Notes: generated from the sequence alone by a model not told the origin. Shown: positions 1-8,573, counted from the first letter of the stretch. The stretch: 64,000 nucleotides of DNA from Microcoleus sp. FACHB-61 (GCA_014695295.1 JACJNY010000036.1:1-64000); one strand, 5' to 3'. Numbers and translations: made by a program.

Positions 1-172
1 TGGTGATGCACGGGTTTTGATCTATTTTAACCGTTTATCTTGCACTTTACTCTCGATCCCGCGCTCGAAACCTTTCGCCACGCAATATGCGATCGATTAT
101 TCAGCAAGCCCTATTTATTTTTCATTCCTAAGAGGCCACCGCACCGTGCCGTTTCCCTAGCGCAAAAAATAA

Positions 173-208
173 TTAATCGCGCGAGAGATGTAACTATCGC
201 GCGATTAA
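173..208. repeat. Perfect 12-bp hairpin
   Basis: TTAATCGCGCGA at 173-184 pairs perfectly with its reverse complement at 197-208 around a 12-nt loop. The arms are flanked by A/T-rich sequence, so it could act as a bidirectional terminator for a gene ending left of the window, or be a small dispersed palindrome. The T-tract is weak. Confidence 0.5.
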
Positions 209-400
209 ATTTAGGCGGAACTACCCCGCAGGGGGTAAGTTCCGATTAAACGACGGCTGCACTAACTAATTGTTGTTACAAATCGTCGTTACAGCTACTC
301 ATGCTTAGCGATTTTAATTTTGAATGCCCTGCAAGTAACTTCAAGCGACCGTCCTAATTGAGACCTGGCGGTCTAACGCCACGTTCACCGATTTGCCCAG

Positions 401-481
401 TAGACATCTCCAATAATTACGAAAAACAGGGCTGAAACCCTAATAATATCGTTCAAAATTTAGAATTTCTGGAGATGTCTA
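401..481. repeat. 81-bp element with 12-bp terminal inverted repeats
   Basis: TAGACATCTCCA (401-412) and TGGAGATGTCTA (470-481) form a perfect inverted pair around 57 bp of non-coding sequence. The arrangement resembles a miniature insertion element or a remnant of one (inference). No obvious target-site duplication is seen at its edges. It lies directly beyond the 3' end of the HxlR gene. Confidence 0.45.
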
Positions 482-494
482 GTGGAATGTTTTG

Positions 495-836
495 TTAAGC
501 TGAGTCCTCGAAACGACCCTTCTGCTCCGCCCAATTCAGAAGTGCATCCAGAGCAGGGCACAAAGCCTGTCCCCACGCGGTCAGCCTATATTCAACCTTA
601 GGCGGTACCTGCGGATAGATCTTTCGGATCACAATCCCGTCAGCTTCCAGCGTCTTTAATTGCTGGGACAGCATCTTTTGGGAGATGCCCGGAATAAGTT
701 TCTCGAAATCAGAATAGCGCTGCACTTTGCCGTCGAACAAATGAAAGAGGATGACCAGCTTCCAGCGCCCTTCCAGCAACCGTATCACTTCTGCGACATC
801 TGCCGCTGCCGTCGAGGGGGTGTAAACCTTTCTCAT
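495..836 (-). CDS. HxlR-family winged-helix transcriptional regulator
   Basis: A 113-residue protein, the normal size for HxlR regulators. It reads through the family pattern: LLEGRWKLVILFHL in the first helix, a wing region with RYSDFEKLIPGISQKMLSQQ, then LKTLEADGIVIRK and PPKVEYRLTAWG. It has no Cys at the sensor position used by HypR/QorR-type members. HxlR proteins bind as dimers to the intergenic region next to their targets, often redox enzymes. This gene is divergent from the NTF2-like/SDR pair starting about 90 bp away, so it probably controls that operon (inference from layout). The stop lies just beyond the 401-481 inverted-repeat element. Confidence 0.88.
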   Translation of the reverse strand: MRKVYTPSTAAADVAEVIRLLEGRWKLVILFHLFDGKVQRYSDFEKLIPGISQKMLSQQLKTLEADGIVIRKIYPQVPPKVEYRLTAWGQALCPALDALLNWAEQKGRFEDSA

Positions 837-929
837 AGGTGTGCAACTTACTTTTTCGTGCGTTCTTGATTATTTGCAAGTCTAAGCAGAGAATTCTTGT
901 ACAGCAACTTTCCAGCAAGAGAAACAAAA

Positions 930-1256
930 ATGAATCTGCAACTGGCTGAATCGATCGGCACCTATTTCGTCACCTGTAACGGCACAGACACTACCCGGAT
1001 AACGGATTGTTTCACGCAGGATGCCGTAGTGTTTGACGAAGGCAAGACTCATCGAGGGCATGGAGCGATTCAGTCGTGGCTTCAGGAGTCGCGGAAAAAA
1101 TTTGAATATTGTACAGAGCCAATTAGCACCGCTCAAGTGGGAGAGTCTGTGACAGTCGTTGCCAAAATCACCGGGAATTTTCCCGGCAGTCCGATACAAC
1201 TCCGTCACTCTTTTCAACTTAAAAGTGGCAAAATCCAATCTCTGGAGATTAACTGA
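930..1256 (+). CDS. NTF2-like (SnoaL-type) small protein
   Basis: A 108-residue protein starting at ATG 930. An in-frame TTG at 897 is possible, but the ATG follows an AAGAGAAA stretch and begins a better helix. The pattern (helical start [37 protein letters not shown], then antiparallel strands ending [13 protein letters not shown]) is typical of the SnoaL/NTF2-like fold. These proteins form cone-shaped cavities and act as isomerases, hydrolases or binding partners; no substrate can be named. The stop overlaps the next gene's start (TGATG at 1254-1258), so the two are translationally coupled, which suggests a joint role with the SDR enzyme under the divergent HxlR regulator. Confidence 0.8.
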   Translation: MNLQLAESIGTYFVTCNGTDTTRITDCFTQDAVVFDEGKTHRGHGAIQSWLQESRKKFEYCTEPISTAQVGESVTVVAKITGNFPGSPIQLRHSFQLKSGKIQSLEIN

Positions 1257-2035
1257 TGTCTATGAATTTAGAACTGAACGGGAAACGAGTATTGGTTACT
1301 GCTGGCACCAAAGGAATTGGTGGAGCCGTTGTCACTCTCTTTCAAGATTGTGGAGCCAGTGTGCTGACTGCGGCACGAGTCCGCCCTCGCTCCTTTCCAG
1401 AAAAACTGTTTATCTCCGCCGATCTGACGACCCTAGAGGGATGTAACGCTGTGGTGGACGCCGTTAACGAACGTCTTGGTGGCGTAGATATCATCGTTCA
1501 TGTGTTGGGTGGTTCATCAGCACCGGCTGGCGGTTTTGCGGCACTCGACGATCGAGAATGGCAACAGGAATTGAATCTCAACCTTTTTCCCGCAGTACGC
1601 CTAGACCGCGCCCTACTGCCCGGAATGGTGACGCAAGGGGAGGGGGTAATTATCCATGTCACATCAATTCAACACCAGCTTCCCCTGCCGGACTCAACCA
1701 CTGCTTATGCGGCAGCCAAAGCCGCGCTTTCAACCTACAGCAAAAGCTTGTCTAAAGAAGTCGCGCCAAAAGGTGTACGAGTCTTGCGCGTGTCTCCGGG
1801 ATGGGTAGAAACCGAGGCATCCGTGGCTTTAGCCGAACGCCTTGCCCAACAAGCAGGCACCGATTACGAAGGAGGCAAGCGGATCATTATGGAATCGCTG
1901 GGTGGCATTCCACTCGGGCGACCATCAACACCGGCTGAAGTGGCAAATCTGATCGCGTTTTTGGCATCACCGCGCGCAGCGTCTATTACCGGTACAGAAC
2001 ACGTGATTGACGGAGGAACTGTCCCAACAGCTTAA
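1256..2035 (+). CDS. SDR-family NAD(P)-dependent oxidoreductase
   Basis: A 259-residue short-chain dehydrogenase/reductase. The Rossmann cofactor motif TAGTKGIG is at residues 15-22, the catalytic Ser is S137 (VTSIQH), and Y151/K155 form the YxxxK pair (YAAAK). The C-terminus ends in the usual [13 protein letters not shown] segment. The NNAG segment of classical SDRs is replaced by HVLGGSS, as in several divergent members. The ATG overlaps the stop of the NTF2-like gene; an alternative ATG lies two codons in. It likely reduces or oxidises a small carbonyl or alcohol in the cytosol; the substrate is unknown. A GC-rich hairpin lies immediately after the stop. Confidence 0.9.
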   Translation: MSMNLELNGKRVLVTAGTKGIGGAVVTLFQDCGASVLTAARVRPRSFPEKLFISADLTTLEGCNAVVDAVNERLGGVDIIVHVLGGSSAPAGGFAALDDREWQQELNLNLFPAVRLDRALLPGMVTQGEGVIIHVTSIQHQLPLPDSTTAYAAAKAALSTYSKSLSKEVAPKGVRVLRVSPGWVETEASVALAERLAQQAGTDYEGGKRIIMESLGGIPLGRPSTPAEVANLIAFLASPRAASITGTEHVIDGGTVPTA

Positions 2036-2036
2036 C

Positions 2037-2070
2037 CGGAACTTCCCCCGTATGCGGGGGAGTTCCGTTT
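2037..2070 (+). terminator. Rho-independent terminator after the SDR gene
   Basis: Immediately after the SDR stop, GGAACTTCCCCC (2038 onwards) pairs with GGGGGAGTTCC (ending about 2066) around a short GTATGC loop, with one bulged T. It is followed by GTTTAG. The T-run is short but the stem is strong and sits where the two-gene operon should end. Confidence 0.7.
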
Positions 2071-2136
2071 AGGGAACAGTCAACAGTCAACCATCATTCC
2101 GGTGTCACCGGAATTGATATCAACTACATTCTCTGA

Positions 2137-2529
2137 CTACTTGATAGAAATCTTTGCGCCAACAGCTTCAAGCTGTTTCTTCATGTCTTCAGCAGCATCC
2201 TTAGCAATAGCTTCCTTAACTGCCTTCGGTGCGGCTTCTACCAAATCTTTCGCTTCCTTCAGACCCAGACCGGTAATTGCGCGGACTTCCTTCAGAATTG
2301 CGATTTTCTTGTCAGCAGGAACTTCTTCGAGCATGACAGTAAACTCGGTTTGCTCTTCTACGGGTTCAGGAGCGGCTCCGCCACCCATACCGGGCATCAT
2401 CATCATGCCGCCGACAGGAGCAGCAGCGCTAACGCCGAAAGCTTCTTCAATTTGCTTGACCAATTCAGAAGCTTCGAGCAAAGTCAGAGACTTAAGTTTA
2501 TCCAAGATTTCATCAGTTGCTGTAGACAT
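2137..2529 (-). CDS. rplL: 50S ribosomal protein L7/L12
   Basis: A 130-residue protein with the N-terminal dimerisation/L10-binding helices ([20 protein letters not shown]), the flexible hinge ([16 protein letters not shown]) and the C-terminal factor-binding domain ([23 protein letters not shown]...). It forms the stalk that recruits elongation factors. The frame stays open a further 40 codons upstream, but the ATG at 2527-2529 is preceded by AGGAG at correct spacing and begins the conserved MSTATDEI, so the longer form is rejected. It follows rplJ by about 137 bp in the same operon. Confidence 0.97.
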   Translation of the reverse strand: MSTATDEILDKLKSLTLLEASELVKQIEEAFGVSAAAPVGGMMMMPGMGGGAAPEPVEEQTEFTVMLEEVPADKKIAILKEVRAITGLGLKEAKDLVEAAPKAVKEAIAKDAAEDMKKQLEAVGAKISIK

Positions 2530-2666
2530 TTTTTGAACTCCTAGTTCGATTGTAGATTTGGAATTTGAGATTTTCGATTGGTCATTAATTATTAGTTTCT
2601 CGTCTGCAGTTATCAGTTTGTTTCTCAAAACTAACGACTTATGACTCACGACTAATTACTAATGAC

Positions 2667-3293
2667 TTACGCAGATGTGCTTTCTGCTTCTGCTTCAGGT
2701 TGTGCTTGTGCTTCTACTTCTGCTTCTGCTTGAGGTTCTGCTTCAGGTTGTGCTTCTACTTCTGCTGAATCGCCGTCTTTTTCAGCATAAGCTTTAAGAC
2801 CGCGAGCGATCGAAGTAGGAACTTGATTGATACCCACAGCCAACTTGGTTGCGACACCGTTGATAGCGCCAGCAATTTGAGCCATGAGTTGTTCTTTCGA
2901 CGGCAGATCAGCTAATGCTTTAACATCAGCTTCTTTCAGTACCCGTCCTTCCATCACGCCGCCGCGAAGTTCAGTCTTCTTAGAGACTTTTTGGAATTCT
3001 TGGTAAGCTTTGATCGCGCCGCCAATATCTTCTTGCACGAACACAAACGCCGACGTACCCGTCAGCAATTCCTGTAGCGGCTGCCAGGTATCGTTGCCTT
3101 CAACAGCAATTCGCATCAGCGTGTTTTTTGCCACTTGGCAACTGCTGCCTTTCGGACGCAAACGCCGACGCAAATCTGTGATTTCAGCAACAGTTAAGCC
3201 TGTGTAGTCAATCACGATCGCCAGTTGAGATTCGCTCAAGGTTTGCTTGAGGTCTGCAATAATCTCATTTTTTACTGCTAAACTTTTGCCCAT
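2667..3293 (-). CDS. rplJ: 50S ribosomal protein L10 with an acidic C-terminal tail
   Basis: 208 residues. The first ~175 are a normal L10: MGKSLAVKNEIIADLKQTL, the RRRLRPKGSSCQVAKNTLM rRNA-binding part, and a C-terminal helix that docks L12 dimers. L10 is usually 165-185 residues; this one adds about 30 residues of Glu/Ala/Gln/Pro repeats (EAQPEAEPQAEAEVEAQAQ) ending ESTSA. The tail is encoded by repeated GCTTCTGCTTC-type units. A good AGGAGG ribosome binding site precedes the ATG. Transcription is probably autoregulated through the leader and attenuator hairpin just upstream. Confidence 0.96.
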   Translation of the reverse strand: MGKSLAVKNEIIADLKQTLSESQLAIVIDYTGLTVAEITDLRRRLRPKGSSCQVAKNTLMRIAVEGNDTWQPLQELLTGTSAFVFVQEDIGGAIKAYQEFQKVSKKTELRGGVMEGRVLKEADVKALADLPSKEQLMAQIAGAINGVATKLAVGINQVPTSIARGLKAYAEKDGDSAEVEAQPEAEPQAEAEVEAQAQPEAEAESTSA

Positions 3294-3605
3294 ACTTATT
3301 TCACCTCCTTTTAGGATCGAAAATTGCCCGTCAAAAACCCCGACCTTCGAGCCGGGGCAGAGAATTAAAAATTAACAAGTCAGAATTAAAAAATAGAAAT
3401 TTTCTAATCTTTGAGTCTTGAGTTTTTATTTCTTCAGCCTCGGCAGGAAATTAAGCGATCGGCACCTGCGGTCTTCAGCTTATTGATTTTTGATTAGGCT
3501 ATCACCAGAAGGCAGACATTAGCAGGGGTCTGGCGTAAGTCTTGTGAGAGATTTACACAGACAGCCGAAGCTGTCTTTTACCTTCTGCCTTCTGCTTAAT
3601 TCTTT
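3294..3605 (-). promoter_or_regulatory. rplJ leader region (L10-leader-like)
   Basis: This 312-bp gap between rplA and rplJ carries no gene. In bacteria the L10(L12)4 complex binds a structured leader here to control rplJL. The position, the terminator-like hairpin at 3333-3357 and the strong AGGAGG close to the rplJ start fit that arrangement. I cannot trace the complete kink-turn consensus by eye, so the L10-leader call is an inference from position plus the attenuator. Confidence 0.55.
3333..3357 (-). terminator. Attenuator hairpin upstream of rplJ
   Basis: Read on the minus strand, CCCCG and CGGGG pair around a 10-nt loop, directly followed by TTTTTG, a compact intrinsic terminator about 40 nt before the rplJ start codon. 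Its placement inside the operon, before L10 and L12, suggests premature termination control rather than operon end. Confidence 0.65.
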
Positions 3606-4319
3606 CTACGCAGCATCAAGTTTGGTATCGCGCAGGGCACTGATATCGACTTCGATCGACGGGCCCATTGTTGCGGATACGTACAAAGTGCGCCAGTAGC
3701 GACCTTTAGCACCAGAAGGACGGTTGCGGTCAACAGTTTCTTGCAAAGCATGAAGGTTGACGAGCAAATCTTCCGCTGAGAAAGCTGCCTTGCCAAACAT
3801 AACATGAACGATGCCAGTTCGATCGGCACGGAATTCTAGTTTACCACCTTTAAACTCGTTGATCGCCTGAGCAATGTCAGTCGTCACCGTGCCACCTTTC
3901 GGAGAAGGCATCAAACCGCGCGGGCCCAACAACCGACCCAATTTTGCCACCAACGGCATCACGTCTGGGGTAGCAATCAGGCAATCGAAGTCCATCATGC
4001 CTTTCTGAATTTCATCGATCAACTCTTCAGAACCAGCAATATCAGCGCCGGCATTCAGAGCTTCTTTAACTTTTTCGCCCTTAGCAATCACCGCAATTCT
4101 GACTACTTGACCAGTTCCTTTTGGTAGCGATACAGTTGTCCGCAACTGTTGGTCAGTATATTTCGGGTCAATTCCCAAACGGATGTGAGCTTCAGCAGCT
4201 TCGCCAAACTTAGCGGTTGCTGTCTCTTTCAAAAGTTGCAGAGCTTCCAGCGGTAGATAAGGTCTGTCTTCAACTTTCTTTTGAAGTTCTTGCAGTCTTC
4301 GGGATACTTTCTTTGCCAT
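3606..4319 (-). CDS. rplA: 50S ribosomal protein L1
   Basis: 237 residues, standard length. The conserved L1 segments are visible: [47 protein letters not shown], the [32 protein letters not shown] signature, and the C-terminal GPSIEVD segment. L1 forms the mobile stalk near the E site and often represses its own L11-L1 mRNA. It lies between rplK and rplJ; the 294-bp gap to rplK is filled with AT-rich tandem repeats. The start ATG is preceded by AGGAGATAAC, a clear ribosome binding site. Confidence 0.97.
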   Translation of the reverse strand: MAKKVSRRLQELQKKVEDRPYLPLEALQLLKETATAKFGEAAEAHIRLGIDPKYTDQQLRTTVSLPKGTGQVVRIAVIAKGEKVKEALNAGADIAGSEELIDEIQKGMMDFDCLIATPDVMPLVAKLGRLLGPRGLMPSPKGGTVTTDIAQAINEFKGGKLEFRADRTGIVHVMFGKAAFSAEDLLVNLHALQETVDRNRPSGAKGRYWRTLYVSATMGPSIEVDISALRDTKLDAA

Positions 4320-4613
4320 TGTTATCTCCTGGGGTCAGTCGATTTTAGATTTTAGATTTTAGATTTTAGATTGAACCTATCGGACAATCTTAAAATCTAC
4401 CAGTTTTCGGTTTTTCGGTTACTAGCGAAGCTTTGCTTCTCCCCCTGAACCGATCGATTTTGGATTTTGGATTTTGGATTTTGGATTGAAGATTTTACCT
4501 TCAAAATCAGGAATTTTGGATTAGCAATTTGGAACTTAGACTAGGAAAACTCTTCCTTCTTCCTTCTTCCTTCTTCCTTCTTCCTTCTTCCTTCTTCCTT
4601 CTTCCTTCTTCCT
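4320..4613. repeat. Tandem repeats between rplK and rplA
   Basis: Three simple-repeat tracts fill this gap. TTTTAGA-type 8-mers lie at about 4342-4372. TTTTGGA-type 8-mers lie at about 4450-4485. A run of the 7-mer CTTCCTT/TTCCTTC spans about 4550-4616, reaching into the end of rplK. No gene. The 7-mer tract recurs elsewhere in the window (7656-7705, 52075-52137, about 55540-55566). Confidence 0.85.
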
Positions 4614-5039
4614 TCAATCCGCGATCGCCACGCCCATATTTTTAGCCGTTCCTGCCACAATTTTCATAGCAGCCTCAACATCATTAGCATTGAGGTCAGG
4701 CATTTTCGTTTCAGCGATTTCTCGTAACTGAGCCTGTGTAATTGTCCCTACTTGCTTGCGATTAGGTTCTCCCGAACCCTTAGCAATGCCAGCCGCTTTT
4801 TGAATCAAAACCGACGCCGGCGGGGTTTTGAGAATAAACGTAAAACTGCGGTCTTCAAACACCGAAATTTCTACCGGAACCACCAGACCCGCTTGGTCTG
4901 CGGTTCTAGCATTGTACTCCTTGCAAAACATCATAATATTGACGCCGTGCTGACCCAGAGCTGGGCCGATCGGAGGAGCTGGGTTGGCTTTTCCCGCCGT
5001 AATCGCCAACTTAATTACTGCAACAACTTTCTTTGCCAT
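4614..5039 (-). CDS. rplK: 50S ribosomal protein L11
   Basis: 141 residues, the usual length. It begins [20 protein letters not shown], continues [23 protein letters not shown], and has the C-terminal rRNA-binding domain with [15 protein letters not shown] and the [21 protein letters not shown] signature. L11 binds the GTPase-associated centre of 23S rRNA. The start is 3 bp from the nusG stop, so nusG and rplK are tightly linked. The last codons lie at the edge of a CTTCCTT repeat tract that immediately follows the gene. Confidence 0.97.
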   Translation of the reverse strand: MAKKVVAVIKLAITAGKANPAPPIGPALGQHGVNIMMFCKEYNARTADQAGLVVPVEISVFEDRSFTFILKTPPASVLIQKAAGIAKGSGEPNRKQVGTITQAQLREIAETKMPDLNANDVEAAMKIVAGTAKNMGVAIAD

Positions 5040-5042
5040 TAG

Positions 5043-5681
5043 TTAGTTCTGTTTCTGAACCTGATTGAACTCCAATTCTACAGGCGTATCGCGCCCAAAA
5101 ATCGAGAGTAAAACTTTGAGCTTGTTTCGTTCCGGGCTAACTTCAATCACATCACCTTCAAAATCTTTAAACGGCCCGGAAAGTACCACAACGTGGTCTC
5201 CAGTAGACATCGATACTTTGACAACCGGTTCTGATTCCTGAGCGTTTCTGAAGATCCGTTCTACTTCTGAATGACTCAGAGGTAGCGGTTTGACGTGACC
5301 CCTGCCGCGCCCGTAGCGGCGTTTCTGCTCTGCCCCGACAAAATTAATTACATTCGGGGTATTCTTGATCACCTGCCACGTATCCTCGTCCATAAACATA
5401 CGGATGAGTACGTAGCCGGGAAAGATTTTTTCATCTGACTGCCGCCTGGAACCGTCTTTGCCGACTTTGATTGCCGGAGTTTGCGGAATTTCCACTTGAA
5501 CGATGCGATCGGCAACATCCAAAGTTTGAATCCGCTGCTGCAAGTTTGCCTTCACGCGCTTTTCGCAGCCTGAGGCAACCTGAACAGCATACCAGCGAGC
5601 ATCAATCTCCGGCACATCTGGCGATGCTGGCTGTCCCGTCGCTTCTGTGGAATACTCAGATTCTTCTGATGCAAAAGTCAT
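5043..5681 (-). CDS. nusG: Transcription termination/antitermination protein NusG
   Basis: 212 residues with the NGN domain (ARWYAVQVASGCEKRVKANLQQRIQ ... FPGYVLIRMFMDEDTWQVIKNTPNVINFVG) and the C-terminal KOW domain (GDHVVVLSGPFKDFEGDVIEV ... RNKLKVLLSIFGRDTPVELEFNQV). It binds RNA polymerase and couples transcription to Rho or ribosomes. An acidic extension of about 25 residues precedes the NGN domain, as in many cyanobacteria. The ATG overlaps the secE stop by 4 bp (ATGA), giving translational coupling. Confidence 0.97.
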   Translation of the reverse strand: MTFASEESEYSTEATGQPASPDVPEIDARWYAVQVASGCEKRVKANLQQRIQTLDVADRIVQVEIPQTPAIKVGKDGSRRQSDEKIFPGYVLIRMFMDEDTWQVIKNTPNVINFVGAEQKRRYGRGRGHVKPLPLSHSEVERIFRNAQESEPVVKVSMSTGDHVVVLSGPFKDFEGDVIEVSPERNKLKVLLSIFGRDTPVELEFNQVQKQN

Positions 5682-5911
5682 GGCCCAAACACCTTTCCCG
5701 CGCCCCAGTTAAAGAAGTTATCCACCAAATAGATCAGGCTTGCTGAGAGGATTACCATCAAAAGCACTGCCAAAGACTCGCTGATTAACTGCTGCCTGCT
5801 GGGCCAAACCACTTTGTCGAGTTCTTCTCTAGTTTCCTTTAAAAAACCCGCAGGATTAAACCCAGGCGCCGTTATTTCTTGAGTTTCTTGAGCTTGGTCT
5901 TTTTTTGCCAC
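5678..5911 (-). CDS. secE: Preprotein translocase subunit SecE
   Basis: A 77-residue protein with the SecE core: an amphipathic helix (GFLKETREELDKVVWPSRQQLISE) followed by one transmembrane helix (LAVLLMVILSASLIYLVDNFF). It clamps SecY in the plasma and thylakoid membranes. The E-L-x-K-V-x-W-P-S motif is intact. The N-terminus is short and charged (KKDQAQETQEI). It is the first coding gene of the secE-nusG-rplK-rplA-rplJ-rplL run; AGGAGG lies just before the start. Confidence 0.95.
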   Translation of the reverse strand: MAKKDQAQETQEITAPGFNPAGFLKETREELDKVVWPSRQQLISESLAVLLMVILSASLIYLVDNFFNWGAGKVFGP

Positions 5912-6242
5912 GATTCAATCCTCCTTGCGATTTTAGATTTTAGATTTTAGATTTTAGATGGTGTGAGTGGCCCGCAGCTCTCAGATTTTGTGACACTAAC
6001 CACTTACGCCCAAGTCCCAAATCTCAAATCTAAAGCCACGACTTTTTTACAAGCCCAACCTATCAACTGTGTAACTGCCGATCGCCTAAACCGACGATCT
6101 AGAAGCCACACCGAGCATTTGTTGATGGCATTTTTTGCGAACCGCCCACAAAAATTAATTCTACCCGAAAGTTTGCGGTTTTGACTGTTGCCAGCCAATA
6201 ATCCGGGCGCTTTCGGGCAGAATTTAAAGTTTGGTGATTCAG
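5912..6242. other. Non-coding gap between trnW and secE
   Basis: 331 bp without a convincing gene. It starts with AT-rich TTTTAGA tandem repeats (about 5930-5958) close to the secE start and otherwise contains unstructured sequence, presumably the secE promoter and leader. A 73-codon plus-strand frame at 5963-6184 has no motif and begins in the repeat-adjacent sequence, so it is not called. Confidence 0.6.
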
Positions 6243-6315
6243 CGCGCCCTGGAGGACTTGAACCCCCGACATCAGGTTTTGGAGACCTGCGTTCTACCAA
6301 CTGAACTAAGAGCGC
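6243..6315 (-). tRNA. trnW: tRNA-Trp (anticodon CCA)
   Basis: The minus strand folds into a complete 73-nt tRNA. The acceptor stem pairs GCGCTCT with AGGGCGC. The D-arm contains AGTTCAGTTGGTAGAAC, the anticodon loop reads CTCCAAA, and the T-arm is GGGGGTTCAAGTCCTCC. The discriminator base is G, as expected for bacterial tRNA-Trp. No CCA is encoded. It sits between rplS and secE, the standard cyanobacterial location. Confidence 0.97.
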
Positions 6316-6449
6316 ACAGGTGAGGTTGCTGAAATTCGCTTAACCTCTAGATTTCTATTTTAACACAGTGCGCTCGTAAATGGAAAACTTTTTTTTGATT
6401 TTTTTCAATTTCCCATGAATCATGAACCAAGGGAAAGCTGGGTGCATTC

Positions 6450-6833
6450 CTACAGGGAGCGATCGAACCGCTGTTTGACGCGGGTAGCTTTGCCCACCCG
6501 ATCGCGCAGGTAGTAAAGTTTTGCTCTGCGGACTTTCCCGCGGCGCATCACTTGGATCGTAGCGATGCGGGGCGAGTGAATCAAAAACACCCGTTCCACG
6601 CCGACGCCCTGAAACACGCGGCGGACGGTGATTGTTTCATTAATCCCGCCGTTACGCATGGCAATCACAGTCCCTTCGTAGGGCTGAACCCGTTCTTTGT
6701 TACCCTCTTTAATTTTCACGCCGACTCGCACTGTGTCGCCCACGTAAATTTCCGGGAGTTGTTTATTAAGTTCTTGCTTGACTCTATTTATTTCTTCCGT
6801 TTCGATAGAACGGATTATTTCTGCGCCTTTCAT
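6450..6833 (-). CDS. rplS: 50S ribosomal protein L19
   Basis: 127 residues from ATG 6833 ([15 protein letters not shown]). A TTG four codons upstream also fits but is less likely. The family signature is clear: [29 protein letters not shown], then [38 protein letters not shown]19 sits at the 30S-50S interface. It is divergent from the PiT transporter gene, with 67 bp between the two start codons, which must hold both promoters. Confidence 0.96.
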   Translation of the reverse strand: MKGAEIIRSIETEEINRVKQELNKQLPEIYVGDTVRVGVKIKEGNKERVQPYEGTVIAMRNGGINETITVRRVFQGVGVERVFLIHSPRIATIQVMRRGKVRRAKLYYLRDRVGKATRVKQRFDRSL

Positions 6834-6900
6834 GGGATTTACCAAAACTCACAATCCCTTATCATATATCGAAACGCCCGTTTTATGTCAAAAAAATTCT

Positions 6901-8274
6901 ATGTTAAATACCTCTGAGGTCGTATTTCTGCAACTGGGGGCAATGGCTGCACTCGCCTTCTACGTCGCCGCCAACTTGGGGGCCAACGATGTCGCTAACT
7001 CGATGGGGACATCCGTAGGCTCGAAGGCGCTAACGCTGCGGCAGGCAATAATTGTTGCAGGCATACTGGAGTTTTCCGGCGCAGTGCTGTTCGGGCAAGG
7101 CGTTTCCGAAACTCTGGCAACAGGAGTTGTGAATGCACAAGTGTTCGCTACCCAACCGCAAGTATTTTTAATCGGGATGGTGTCAGTGCTGATAGCTTGC
7201 GGGATCTGGCTGCAAATCGCTACCAGTCGAGGTTTGCCAGTTTCTTCATCCCATGCAGTGGTGGGCGCGATCGCGGGTTTTAGCTGTGTTGCAGCCGGAA
7301 TTAATGCAGTTGATTGGCGAACCATCGGCACCATCTCCCTAACTTGGGTGGCGACACCTGTTGCCAGCGGTGCTTTAGCAGCGCTATTTTACAGTGTGGT
7401 GAAGTATTCGATTCTCGATCGGCCAGATCCTCTATCTCAAATGCGCGAGTGGATACCTTGGCTGAGTGCAGCAATGCTGAGCGTATTTGGGATAATTGTA
7501 CTGCCGTCTGTTGTGGATGTTGCTTTGGTGCAGACAGGGGCGATCGCCGCCGCGCACGATCGATTTGGCTGGAATCTTCCAACTCACGATATTGTCATTG
7601 GCATCGGAAGTATTGGGGCGATCGGCCTGACATTCAATAGCTGGAACAAATTAGAATCAGTTGAGAAGGAAGAAGAAAGAAGGAAGAAGGAAGAAGGAAG
7701 AGGAGATAAGGGATTCGGCCCAAGTACAAACTCCTCCCCCACTCCGACACTCCGTCATTCTCTCATCGAGCAACAAATGGCGAGATTTCAAGTCTTGAGC
7801 GCCTGTTTTGTAGCATTTTCCCACGGTTCCAACGACGTAGGAAATGCCGTTGCTCCCCTAGCTGCGATCGCCTACATCCGGCGCACAGGTTCCTTTCCCT
7901 CAGGGGATTTCAGCGTACCACTGTGGATTTTAGTCGTCGGAGGCGCAGGAATAGTCATCGGTTTAGCCATCTGGGGCAAAAATGTAATTGCCACAGTCGG
8001 CGAAAAGATCATCGAACTCCAACCAAGCGGTGGATTTTGCGCGGAATTAGCCACAGCCACCACAGTCTTGCTAGCATCCCGCTTCGGTTTGCCAGTTTCC
8101 ACATCCCACGCTTTAGTCGGTGCAGTTGTCGGAGTCGGGCTGATCAAAGCTTGGAAAACAGTACGCTTGCAAACTTTGCTGTCCATTGGTTCGGCTTGGC
8201 TGGTGACAATTCCGATCGCAGCAGGTTTGGGTGCTAGCATTTTCAGCATCGCCCAATGGATTGGGCGATTTTAG
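6901..8274 (+). CDS. Inorganic phosphate transporter, PiT family
   Basis: 457 residues from ATG 6901; the frame is open upstream into rplS but that part has no membrane character. Both halves of the inverted-topology PiT fold carry the signature: GANDVANSMGTSVGSKALT near the N-terminus and SHGSNDVGNAVAPLAAI after the central loop, each followed by G-LPVS(S/T)SHA(L/V)VGA. PiT proteins import phosphate (often as a metal-phosphate complex) using the proton or sodium gradient. The central cytoplasmic loop (about residues 252-290) contains a highly charged run (EKEEERRKKEEGR) encoded by GAAGGAA-type tandem repeat DNA, the same simple repeat found between genes elsewhere. No phoU neighbour is present. 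Confidence 0.93.
   Translation: MLNTSEVVFLQLGAMAALAFYVAANLGANDVANSMGTSVGSKALTLRQAIIVAGILEFSGAVLFGQGVSETLATGVVNAQVFATQPQVFLIGMVSVLIACGIWLQIATSRGLPVSSSHAVVGAIAGFSCVAAGINAVDWRTIGTISLTWVATPVASGALAALFYSVVKYSILDRPDPLSQMREWIPWLSAAMLSVFGIIVLPSVVDVALVQTGAIAAAHDRFGWNLPTHDIVIGIGSIGAIGLTFNSWNKLESVEKEEERRKKEEGRGDKGFGPSTNSSPTPTLRHSLIEQQMARFQVLSACFVAFSHGSNDVGNAVAPLAAIAYIRRTGSFPSGDFSVPLWILVVGGAGIVIGLAIWGKNVIATVGEKIIELQPSGGFCAELATATTVLLASRFGLPVSTSHALVGAVVGVGLIKAWKTVRLQTLLSIGSAWLVTIPIAAGLGASIFSIAQWIGRF
7656..7705 (+). repeat. GAAGGAA tandem repeat inside the PiT gene
   Basis: GAAGGAAGAAG-type units run through the codons of the central loop of the transporter in frame. The same 7-mer (reverse complement TTCCTTC) forms intergenic tracts at about 4550-4616 and 52075-52137. 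The protein stays open, and the insertion falls in a loop between the two halves of the fold, where extra length is tolerated. Confidence 0.75.
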
Positions 8275-8310
8275 ATTTTTGATTTTAGATTTTAGATTGA
8301 GGAATTTGAT

Positions 8311-8567
8311 CCCACATTCCGCACCCTCAACTGTCACACGGGGGCTTTTGGTGTTCTTGGTGGTAGTAAGCTTGCTCAACCTAGGTGAGACTAAGCACTA
8401 ATAGTTAAGTCGAATTAGCTGTCAGGCTCAGGATGAACTCAACTTGTCATTAATTTCTGTTAATTGACAATAACTAGGGAGAAAAAACAAGCACTCCCTG
8501 AAAAATCATTAGTTTTTTCCGTTGGGCCTCAGCAGCCCGTGTGACAGTTGAGGGTGCGGAATGTGGG
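8311..8567. repeat. Internal 257-bp segment bounded by 32-bp perfect inverted repeats
   Basis: 8311-8342 and 8536-8567 are perfect 32-bp reverse complements. This segment on its own looks like a MITE, nested at the left end of the larger cassette. It has no open frame. The inner TIR copy abuts the truncation point of the transposase stub, so that copy probably arose when the original IS was rearranged. Confidence 0.75.
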
Positions 8568-8573
8568 CTTTAA

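Larger units (their letters stand above)
1..494. other. Intergenic region with two inverted repeats
   Basis: No convincing gene is visible here. A 69-codon frame at 40-249 has no recognisable motif or ribosome binding site and overlaps a hairpin, so it is not called. The stretch holds a 12-bp perfect hairpin (173-208) and a separate pair of 12-bp inverted repeats (401-412/470-481). The rest is AT-rich and shows nothing I can name. Confidence 0.6.

Noticed and set aside
40-249. 69-codon plus frame near the left edge
   Set aside because: No ribosome binding site, no motif, overlaps a 12-bp hairpin; composition looks intergenic.
4550-4616. Tandem CTTCCTT tract as a possible CRISPR array
   Set aside because: Units are 7 bp with no spacers. 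No repeat-spacer pattern or cas-like gene was seen in the window.
5963-6184. 73-codon plus frame between secE and trnW
   Set aside because: Begins beside tandem repeats, no domain pattern, lies opposite the tRNA-secE transcript.
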